Shown: piece by piece, positions 55,479 through 62,243 of the stretch
How the letters are laid out: each line of letters begins with the position of its first letter
Numbering within the stretch: position 1 is the first letter of the stretch
Assembly: GCF_014297445.1 (NCBI RefSeq)
Contig: NZ_JACORU010000001.1
Location: 496,001-560,000 of the forward strand
Length of the DNA: 64,000 nt
Direction of reading: 5' to 3'
Origin: Ramlibacter albus
GTDB taxonomy: Bacteria > Pseudomonadota > Gammaproteobacteria > Burkholderiales > Burkholderiaceae_C
Position numbers and translations under genes: made by a program
The notes under the pieces: model-generated
Database searches by the model: none
Seen by the model: only the letters and a program-made list of their open reading frames with translations
What the model was told of the DNA's origin: nothing

Positions 55479-57734
55479 TCAAACCCCCGTCCTCGTGATC
55501 GGCACCGCGGCGACGCGGCGGCGGCCCAGCTTGCGTTCGCCGACGACCAGCTGGATCAACGCCGTGGCGGCGCTCATCGTCACGATCAGCACCGTGCAGT
55601 ACGCCAGCGCCACGCCGTAGTCGCCGTTGCCGACCCGGCCGATGATGTAGGTGGTGGCGAGCTCGTTCTCCGCCGTCACCAGGAAGATCACCGCCGACAC
55701 CGTGGTGATCGCGCGCACGAAGCTGTAGACCAGAGCGGCCACCAGCGCGGGCTTGAGCAGCGGCAGCACGACGTAACGCAGCGTCTGGATGCTGGAGGCG
55801 CGCAGCATCACCGACGCTTCATCCAGCGACTTGTCCAGTTGCTTGAACGCCGCCGTACCGGCGCGCACGCCGACGGGCAAATTGCGGAACAGGAAGCACA
55901 GCACGATGATCAGCCCCGTGCCCGTCAGCTCGAAGGGCGGCACGTTGAACGCGAGGATGTAGCTCACGCCCAGCACCGTGCCGGGGATGGCGAACGCGAG
56001 CAGCGCCGCGAATTCGAAGAAGCCCTGCCCGCGGAACTCCGTGCGCGCGAGCAGCCACGCGATCAGCAGGCCGAGGCCCGCCGTCAGCGGCGCGGAGATC
56101 GCGGCCAGCTTCATCGTCGTGAAGAACGAGTTCCACGCCGTGCCCGCCCACACGATGCCGAACTGGCCCCACTCCAGCGCGAAGGCTGTCGTGAAGTGCT
56201 GCAGCGTGACGGTGTAGTCGCGGCCCCAGGTGCGCACGAAGCCGCCCGCCAGCGCGAACAGGTACACCACCACCGTGAACGCGATCCACGGCAGCGCGAC
56301 GCAGCGCGTGAGCATGAGCACATTGGGCGGCAGCGGCATCGGCACGCCCGAGTCGCCCTTGCCCGTCACCGTCGTGTAATTCTGCCGCCCCAGCACCCAG
56401 CGCTGCAGCGCGAAGAGCCCCAGCGCGAAGAGCGTGAGCAGCCACGCGAGCGAGGCGGCACGGCCCTGGTCGTATTGCGCGCCGACGATCGCGAAGAAGA
56501 TCTCCGTCGACAGCACCGAGAACTGCCCGCCCACCACGATGGGGTTGCCGAAGTCTGCCATGCTCTCGATGAAGCCGACGAGGAAGGCATTGGCCAGCCC
56601 CGGCTTGAGCAGCGGCAGCGTCACCGTGCTGAAGGTGCGGCGCGCGTCGGCACGCAGCGTCTGCGCCGCCTCCTCCAGGCTCGGTGCGATGCCTTGCACC
56701 ACGCCGCGCATGATCATGAAGGCGATGGGCGTGAAGGCGAAGGTCTGCGCCACCCACACACCGGAGCCGCCGTAGAACCAGCGCGAGGGCGGGATGCCGA
56801 AGGCGTATTCGAGGAACTGGTTGACGAGGCCCGCGCGGCCGAACAGCAGGATGAGGCCCAGGCCAACCACGAACGGCGGCGTGATGATCGGCAGCAGCGC
56901 GATCACGTTCAGCAGCTTGCCGCCGCCGGGTTTGCGGCCGCGCTCGGCCATCAGCGCCATCAGCGTGCCGAGCAGCGTCGTGCTCGCGGCCGTGAACAGG
57001 CCCAGCCACAGCGTGTTCCACGCCACCCCGCAGCGCACGCCGCCCGCGAGGCAGCCCAGCCCCCAGTTGCGCTCGCTCGCCAGCCGCGTCCAGATCGCCG
57101 TCACCGCGAACTTGCCGTCCTCGCCCGCGAACGCACCGGCCAGCGCCTTGAGAACGGGGAACACGATGAACATGCCGAGCAGCGACGCAGTGCCGATCAC
57201 CGCGGCCGCCACGAACAGGTCGCCGCGGAACGCGCCGCGCCGCGCGACACCGAACGACGCCAGCATCACGAGCGAGGCGATCGCGAGGAAGCCGCCCCAG
57301 CCCATGCCGAACTGGTTGCGCGCGAGTTCACCAAAGGCGGTGTTGGCCCACTCGAAGCTCCAGCCTTTCGCGCCGATGAAGAACCCGCTGGCAAGCAGGC
57401 CGACGGCGCCGAGGCCGCCGCCCGCGAGCAGCACGTTGCCTTGCGTGCGCCCGGGTTTCATCGACGCGGCCGCGCCGCAGATGGCGAGCCCCGCGAGACC
57501 GGACGCGAGCCACACGCGGCCGTACGCCGCCATCTGCATCAGCCCGTTGCCGGTGTCGTCGCCGCCGAACACGCGTGCGATGGCGATGAGGCCGTTCGTG
57601 TCCTGCAGTGCGTACCAGGGCCACAGCAGGTAGGCCGCAAACCCCACGGCGAGCCAGCCCCAGATCGCAGCGTTCGGATGGCCCGTGCGAGAACGGGAGA
57701 GCGGCAGTTCCTCCGGGACCGTGGAGGCCAGCAT
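55479..57734 (-). CDS. ABC transporter permease, double-length (FbpB/AfuB type)
   Basis: The 751-residue protein contains two permease halves, each with its EAA-like cytoplasmic loop: EEAAQTLRADARRTF with LPLLKPGLANAF in the first, and DEASVMLRASSIQTL with LPLLKPALVAAL in the second. About 14-16 hydrophobic helices are visible, including extra N-terminal ones. The start at 57734 shares one base with the binding-protein stop (TGATG). A fused permease is characteristic of the ferric/2-aminoethylphosphonate/hexose-phosphate importer group. The open frame continues further upstream into the binding-protein gene but that part is out-of-frame composition. Confidence 0.92.
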   Translation of the reverse strand: MLASTVPEELPLSRSRTGHPNAAIWGWLAVGFAAYLLWPWYALQDTNGLIAIARVFGGDDTGNGLMQMAAYGRVWLASGLAGLAICGAAASMKPGRTQGNVLLAGGGLGAVGLLASGFFIGAKGWSFEWANTAFGELARNQFGMGWGGFLAIASLVMLASFGVARRGAFRGDLFVAAAVIGTASLLGMFIVFPVLKALAGAFAGEDGKFAVTAIWTRLASERNWGLGCLAGGVRCGVAWNTLWLGLFTAASTTLLGTLMALMAERGRKPGGGKLLNVIALLPIITPPFVVGLGLILLFGRAGLVNQFLEYAFGIPPSRWFYGGSGVWVAQTFAFTPIAFMIMRGVVQGIAPSLEEAAQTLRADARRTFSTVTLPLLKPGLANAFLVGFIESMADFGNPIVVGGQFSVLSTEIFFAIVGAQYDQGRAASLAWLLTLFALGLFALQRWVLGRQNYTTVTGKGDSGVPMPLPPNVLMLTRCVALPWIAFTVVVYLFALAGGFVRTWGRDYTVTLQHFTTAFALEWGQFGIVWAGTAWNSFFTTMKLAAISAPLTAGLGLLIAWLLARTEFRGQGFFEFAALLAFAIPGTVLGVSYILAFNVPPFELTGTGLIIVLCFLFRNLPVGVRAGTAAFKQLDKSLDEASVMLRASSIQTLRYVVLPLLKPALVAALVYSFVRAITTVSAVIFLVTAENELATTYIIGRVGNGDYGVALAYCTVLIVTMSAATALIQLVVGERKLGRRRVAAVPITRTGV

Positions 57735-58747
57735 CACTTCGGCAGCGAGTTGACTTCCTTTTCCCAGCGCGCGATCAGCCGGCGGCGTTCGGCGCTGGCG
57801 CCGTACTTCGCGTAGTCGTAGTTGATGAACTTGATCTTCTTGAAGTCGGGCACGCGCGAGTCCACCTTCGCCGCCTTGTTCGACGGCAGCTGGAACTGCT
57901 TGGCGGCCGCCGCCATCTCCTGCGCGGCCGGCGTGAGCGCCCATTCGTAGAACTTCTTGGCCGCTTCCATGTTGCGCGAGCCCTTGATGATGCTCATCGA
58001 GCCGATCTCCGCGCCGGTGCCGTCCACGGGCGTGATGGTCTCCACCGGGAAGCCCTGCATCTTCTCGCCGGGGCCGTCGTGCACGAAGCTGATGGAAACG
58101 GCGGTTTCACCGCGCGCCACCGCCTTGATCGGCCCCGTGCCCGAGCGGGAATAGGTGCTCACGTTGCGGTGCAGCGCCTTGAGGTAGTCGAACGCCTTGT
58201 CCTCGCCCATCAGCTGCACCAGCGTCGCGATCATCGTGTACGCGGTACCGCTGGACGCGGGGTTGGCCACCTGGATGTCGCCCTTGTACTCCGGTTTCGT
58301 CAGGTCGGCCCAGGTCTTGGGCACCGCGATCTTCTTCTTGGCCAGCAGCTCGGTGTTGTAGCCGAAGCCCAAGGGGCCCGAGTAGATGCCCACCGTCTTG
58401 TAGCCGGACTGCCTGGCCTGCTGCTGCGCCCACTCGTGCAATTGCGGGAGCGACGGCGACTTGTATTCGACGGTGAGGCCTTGCTCGGCGGCCTGCAGGT
58501 GCGGGTCGCCCGTGCCGCCGAACCAGATGTCGGTCTTCGGGTTGTCCTTCTCCGCGATCAGCTGGGCGAGCGCTTCGCCCGAGCCCTTCAGGCTCAGGTT
58601 CACGCGCGTGCCGGTGGTGCGCGCGTACACCGTGCCGATCATGTTGCACCACTCGGCCTGCACGGAGCAGATGACGTTGATCTGGCCCTGGGCGGAGGCG
58701 GCGACGGAAGCGGCGGCAAGCGCCGCGGCGAGCAACAGTTTTCTCAT
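57734..58747 (-). CDS. ABC substrate-binding protein, AfuA/FbpA type; possible sugar-phosphate binder
   Basis: A 337-residue periplasmic protein with signal peptide MRKLLLAAALAAASVAASAQ. The family motifs DIWFGGTGDPHLQAAEQG, GFGYNTELLAKK and NPASSGTAYTM (about 162-172) are present. Ferric-binding FbpA proteins use adjacent tyrosines near the C-terminal lobe; here the matching region reads NVSTYSRSGTGP without a Tyr pair. His223-Asp224 and Glu247 have a spacing like that I recall for the sugar-ring ligands of AfuA, which binds glucose 6-, fructose 6- and sedoheptulose 7-phosphate. Co-transcription with tal and pgi and divergence from zwf agree. Alternatives are phosphonate or iron. It is the first gene of the leftward operon and has a candidate HexR site upstream. 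Confidence 0.85.
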   Translation of the reverse strand: MRKLLLAAALAAASVAASAQGQINVICSVQAEWCNMIGTVYARTTGTRVNLSLKGSGEALAQLIAEKDNPKTDIWFGGTGDPHLQAAEQGLTVEYKSPSLPQLHEWAQQQARQSGYKTVGIYSGPLGFGYNTELLAKKKIAVPKTWADLTKPEYKGDIQVANPASSGTAYTMIATLVQLMGEDKAFDYLKALHRNVSTYSRSGTGPIKAVARGETAVSISFVHDGPGEKMQGFPVETITPVDGTGAEIGSMSIIKGSRNMEAAKKFYEWALTPAAQEMAAAAKQFQLPSNKAAKVDSRVPDFKKIKFINYDYAKYGASAERRRLIARWEKEVNSLPK

Positions 58748-58760
58748 GTTCGTTCTTGGA

Positions 58761-58775
58761 AGTAACTCGATTACG
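58761..58775. promoter_or_regulatory. Candidate HexR operator for the ABC importer-tal-pgi operon
   Basis: AGTAACTCGATTACG keeps the symmetric GTAA-N5-TTAC core of the proteobacterial HexR consensus TGTAATTAAATTACA (10 of 15 positions). It lies 14 bp upstream of the binding-protein start. Consensus from memory. Confidence 0.45.
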
Positions 58776-58829
58776 ACGCCAGCATAGCTTCACCCCGACA
58801 AGCGGCTGTCGGGGTAAACACCAAATGCA

Positions 58830-58844
58830 TGAAACTAAGTTACA
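58830..58844. promoter_or_regulatory. Candidate HexR operator for zwf
   Basis: TGAAACTAAGTTACA is a 15-bp palindrome with one mismatched pair and resembles the HexR consensus (12 of 15 positions). It ends 8 bp before the zwf start, where binding would block initiation. hexR itself is the second gene of this transcript, suggesting autoregulation. Confidence 0.55.
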
Positions 58845-58852
58845 TTAAAGCC

Positions 58853-60307
58853 ATGAGTTTCGACCTCGTCCTGTTCGGCGGCACCGGCGACCTCGCCTGG
58901 CGCAAGCTCATGCCGGCACTCTTCCAGGCCTTCCGCCACGGCACGCTGCCGAAGGAGGGGCGCATCATCGGCGTCGCGCGCGACGACCTCGGCGACGAGC
59001 AGTACCGCGCGCTGATCCGCGAGCGCTTCGCGCAGGTGGACGACGCCAAGCAGCCGAGCCCGCAGGAGTTCGAGCAGTTCGCGCAGTTGCTGCACTTCGT
59101 GCGCATGGACCTGTCGAAGCCGGAGGATTTCCGGCGGCTGAAGGAAACGCTGGAGTCGCGCGGCGCGGACGTGGTGGTGATGTACCTCGCGGTCGGCCCG
59201 TCGCTCTTCACGCAGGCTTGCGAGCAGATCGGGGCGGCGGGGCTGAACCGCCCCAACGTGCGCCTCGTGCTCGAGAAACCGCTCGGCCACGATCTCGCGT
59301 CCAACCGCGCGATCAACGAGGCGGTGCGGCGCGTGTTCGCCGAGAAGCAGATCTTCCGCATCGACCATTACCTCGGCAAGCCGTCGGTGCAGAACCTGTT
59401 TGCGCTGCGCTTCGGCAACTCGCTCTTCGAGCCGTTGTGGCGGCGCGAGACGATCGCCAACATCCAGATCACGATCGCGGAGGACCTCGGCGTCGAGAAG
59501 CGCGGCGCGTTCTACGACACCACCGGCGCGCTGCGCGACATGGTGCAGAACCATGCGCTGCAACTGCTGTGCGCCCTGGGCATGGAGCCGCCGATCAACG
59601 CGCATGCCGACGCCATCCGCGACGAGAAGCTCAAGGTCCTGCGGTCGCTCAAGGCCTGGACCCCGACCGACCTCGCGCAGCACGTGGTGCGCGGCCAGTA
59701 CGCCGCCGGCGTGGTGAACGGCGAGCAGGTTCCCGGCTACCGCGAGGAGCCCGGCGTGGACCCCCAAAGCAACACCGAAACCTTCGTGGCGCTGCGCGCC
59801 GAGATCGCCAACTGGCGCTGGGCGGGCGTGCCCTTCTACATCCGCACCGGCAAGCGCATGGCGGCGCGCAACGCGTGCATCGTGGTGAACTTCCGTCCTG
59901 CCCCGCACGCGATCTTCAATGCGCCGCCGGGTGCGGCGAACAAGCTGGTGATCAACCTGCAGCCGCGCGACGGGCTGCAGCTGCACCTGCTGGCGCAAGG
60001 CCAGGAGAACCGGCGCAACACGCAGGCGCTCGCGCCCGCGCACCTGGACCTCGACTTCGACAAGCGTTTCGGCAGCGAGCGCGTCGGCGCCTACGAGCGG
60101 CTGCTGCTGGACGTGATCGACGGACGGTTGAACCTGTTCGTGCGCAGCGACGAGCAGGAAGAGGCGTGGCGCTGGGTCGAGCCGATCCTCGAATACTGGG
60201 CCAACGACGACAACGGGCCGCGGCCGTACGCGGCGGGCACCTGGGGCCCGAGCGCATCCAGCGCCATGATCGCGCGCGACGGCTACTCGTGGCCGGAGGA
60301 GCTCTGA
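58853..60307 (+). CDS. zwf: Glucose-6-phosphate 1-dehydrogenase
   Basis: The 484-residue enzyme oxidises glucose 6-phosphate to 6-phosphogluconolactone with NAD(P)+. The dinucleotide motif FGGTGDLAWRKL (residues 7-18) and the active-site signature RIDHYLGKPSVQNLFALRFGN are intact, followed by EPLWRRETIANIQIT. I chose the ATG at 58853 (MSFDLVLFGG); an in-frame ATG at 58829 would place the start upstream of the palindromic operator. The gene diverges from the importer operon and is 2 bp from hexR. The pathway enzymes for the next steps are not in the window. Confidence 0.97.
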   Translation: MSFDLVLFGGTGDLAWRKLMPALFQAFRHGTLPKEGRIIGVARDDLGDEQYRALIRERFAQVDDAKQPSPQEFEQFAQLLHFVRMDLSKPEDFRRLKETLESRGADVVVMYLAVGPSLFTQACEQIGAAGLNRPNVRLVLEKPLGHDLASNRAINEAVRRVFAEKQIFRIDHYLGKPSVQNLFALRFGNSLFEPLWRRETIANIQITIAEDLGVEKRGAFYDTTGALRDMVQNHALQLLCALGMEPPINAHADAIRDEKLKVLRSLKAWTPTDLAQHVVRGQYAAGVVNGEQVPGYREEPGVDPQSNTETFVALRAEIANWRWAGVPFYIRTGKRMAARNACIVVNFRPAPHAIFNAPPGAANKLVINLQPRDGLQLHLLAQGQENRRNTQALAPAHLDLDFDKRFGSERVGAYERLLLDVIDGRLNLFVRSDEQEEAWRWVEPILEYWANDDNGPRPYAAGTWGPSASSAMIARDGYSWPEEL

Positions 60308-60309
60308 GC

Positions 60310-61158
60310 ATGCTGGACCGCATCCGCGCCTCGCTGCAGTCCCTCGCGCCTGCCGAACAGCGCGTGGGCAAGCTCGTCCTGTCCGACCCGCGCATCTTCG
60401 CGAACCTGCCGGTGAGCGAGCTGGCCGAGCGCGCGCACGTGAGCAAGCCCACCGTCGTTCGCTTCTGCCGCAGCATGGGTTACGACGGCCTGTCGGACTT
60501 CAAGCTCAAGCTCGCGGGCAGCGTGAGCGAAGGCGTGCCCTTCATCCACCGCAGCGTGGACGCCGACGACAAGACCGGCGACGTGCTGGTGAAGGTGATC
60601 GACAATGCGGTCGCCGCGTTCCTGAAGTACCGCAACGACGCGTCGACCTTCGCGATCGAGCGCGCCGCGCAGGCGCTGGCGGCGACCTACCAGACCGGCC
60701 GGCGCATCGAGTTCTATGGCGTCGGCAATTCCGGCATCGTCGCGCAGGACGCGCAGCACAAGTTCTTCCGCCTGGGCGTGAACACGGTCGCGTACAGCGA
60801 CGGGCACATGCAGGTGATGGGTGCGACCATGCTCGGGCCGGGCGATTGCATCGTGGTGATCTCCAACTCCGGCCGCACGCGCGACCTGATGGATGCGTGC
60901 GACATCGCGCGCAAGAACGGCGCGACCGCGATCGTGATCACCGCCACCGGGTCGCCCCTTGCTTCGGCGGGCCACATCCACCTGGCTGCCGACCACCCCG
61001 AGGGTTACGACCGCTACAGCCCGATGGTGTCGCGGCTGCTGCACCTGGTGATCATCGACGTGCTGGCCACCACCGTGGCGCTGCGGATCGGCGGCGCGCG
61101 GTTGCAGCCGTTGCTGCGTGAAATGAAGAACAACCTGCGGAACAAGCGATACGCCTAG
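60310..61158 (+). CDS. hexR: RpiR/MurR-family regulator, HexR-like
   Basis: The 282-residue protein has an N-terminal RpiR-type helix-turn-helix (about 1-77; LPVSELAERAHVSKPTVVRF) and a SIS sugar-phosphate isomerase-like domain (about 120-250; IEFYGVGNSGIVAQDAQHKF, VVISNSGRTRDLMDAC). HexR senses 2-keto-3-deoxy-6-phosphogluconate and represses zwf and Entner-Doudoroff genes in pseudomonads. The position directly after zwf is the classical hexR location, and two matching palindromes lie in the zwf/importer region. The C-terminus (NNLRNKRYA) is complete. Confidence 0.9.
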   Translation: MLDRIRASLQSLAPAEQRVGKLVLSDPRIFANLPVSELAERAHVSKPTVVRFCRSMGYDGLSDFKLKLAGSVSEGVPFIHRSVDADDKTGDVLVKVIDNAVAAFLKYRNDASTFAIERAAQALAATYQTGRRIEFYGVGNSGIVAQDAQHKFFRLGVNTVAYSDGHMQVMGATMLGPGDCIVVISNSGRTRDLMDACDIARKNGATAIVITATGSPLASAGHIHLAADHPEGYDRYSPMVSRLLHLVIIDVLATTVALRIGGARLQPLLREMKNNLRNKRYA

Positions 61159-61163
61159 TTTCC

Positions 61164-62243
61164 ATGCAGAATCCGCGCATGGCGAAAGTCCTGGTGATCG
61201 ACGACGACCCGCTGCAGCGGATGCTGGCATCACGAACACTGGCCGACGCGGGCCATGACGTGCACGTGGCCGAGGACGGGCAGGCGGGGCTGGAAGCCAT
61301 CCGCGAACGCAAGCCCGACCTGGTGGTTTCGGACGTGGTCATGCCCCGCATGAACGGCTACCAGGTGGTCGCGGCCGTGCGCGCCGAGCCCGCCATCGCC
61401 GCCACGCCGATCATGCTGCTGACGACGATGGCCGAGCGCGCGCAGGTGCGGCTGGGCATGACCTCCGGCGCCGACGACTACCTCGGCAAGCCCTACCGCC
61501 CGCAGGAGCTGGTGGAGGCCGTCCGCGCCTTGCTGCAGCGCAACCGCGCGCACGAAGCGGCGGCTATGAGCGCGCTGAAGGACCGCTTCGACGAGGCGCT
61601 GCGCGCGCAGCAGGACGCGCTCTCCTTCAAGTACGAGTGGCAACTCGCCAACGAGCTCAGCGCGCGCTGGGAGCGCGACACGCAGGGCGGCGAGACCCAC
61701 CGGGAATTCACCGGCGCGACGCTGCTGCTGGCCAACCTGTTCGAGGCGCTGCAGGTGCGCGGCGAAGACGCGGCGCTGGCGACGGAAGCCTTCCAGGCCG
61801 TGCGCGACTCGCTCTACCTGTTCGGCGCCGTCCACGTCGCGCCGTTCGGCGAGGACGTGTTCGGCGTCTTCGACACCGCACCCGACGCACCCGTGCCCGC
61901 CCACGTGCACGGCGTGCGCGCGGCCCTGGCGTTGCAGTCGGCGGTGGCGCATGCCATCGGCTCCGACGTCGCGCAGCGCCTGTCCATCGCACTCGGCGAA
62001 GGCGACGTGGCGTTGATCCCGCTGTACGACCCGCTGCACGGCGACGCCGGCAGCGCCGCGCTGCCCGGCGCGGCACTGCGCGCCTGCCTGGCGCTGCGGC
62101 GCTTCGCGGTGGAGTCCGGCTGGCGCGTGGCGGCGGACGCGGCACTGCCGGGCAAGCTCGACGGGCAGCTCGCGGTCGTCGCACAGAAGGCCGACTTCGC
62201 CGGCCATGCCGTGTGCGAGCTCAAGCCCGCGCGGGAGTCCTGA
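61164..62243 (+). CDS. Response regulator with C-terminal domain of unclear (degenerate cyclase-like) type
   Basis: Residues 7-125 are a receiver domain: VLVIDDDPLQRM, phospho-acceptor D57 in VVSDVVMPRMNGYQ, the Thr of MLLTTMAE and Lys in YLGKPYRPQEL. A coiled linker (120-175) leads into about 170 residues with the phrase REFTGATLLLANLFEALQV, whose placement recalls the start of class III nucleotidyl cyclase domains, but without the metal-binding aspartates; I regard the domain as unassigned. A second ATG (residue 6) is a possible start. The stop codon abuts that of the convergent hybrid kinase (shared TGATCA), a likely functional partner. Confidence 0.75.
   Translation: MQNPRMAKVLVIDDDPLQRMLASRTLADAGHDVHVAEDGQAGLEAIRERKPDLVVSDVVMPRMNGYQVVAAVRAEPAIAATPIMLLTTMAERAQVRLGMTSGADDYLGKPYRPQELVEAVRALLQRNRAHEAAAMSALKDRFDEALRAQQDALSFKYEWQLANELSARWERDTQGGETHREFTGATLLLANLFEALQVRGEDAALATEAFQAVRDSLYLFGAVHVAPFGEDVFGVFDTAPDAPVPAHVHGVRAALALQSAVAHAIGSDVAQRLSIALGEGDVALIPLYDPLHGDAGSAALPGAALRACLALRRFAVESGWRVAADAALPGKLDGQLAVVAQKADFAGHAVCELKPARES

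Noticed and set aside
54424..58747. Ferric-iron importer
   Set aside because: Not excluded, but the binding protein lacks the adjacent tyrosines typical of FbpA and the operon partners handle sugar phosphates.
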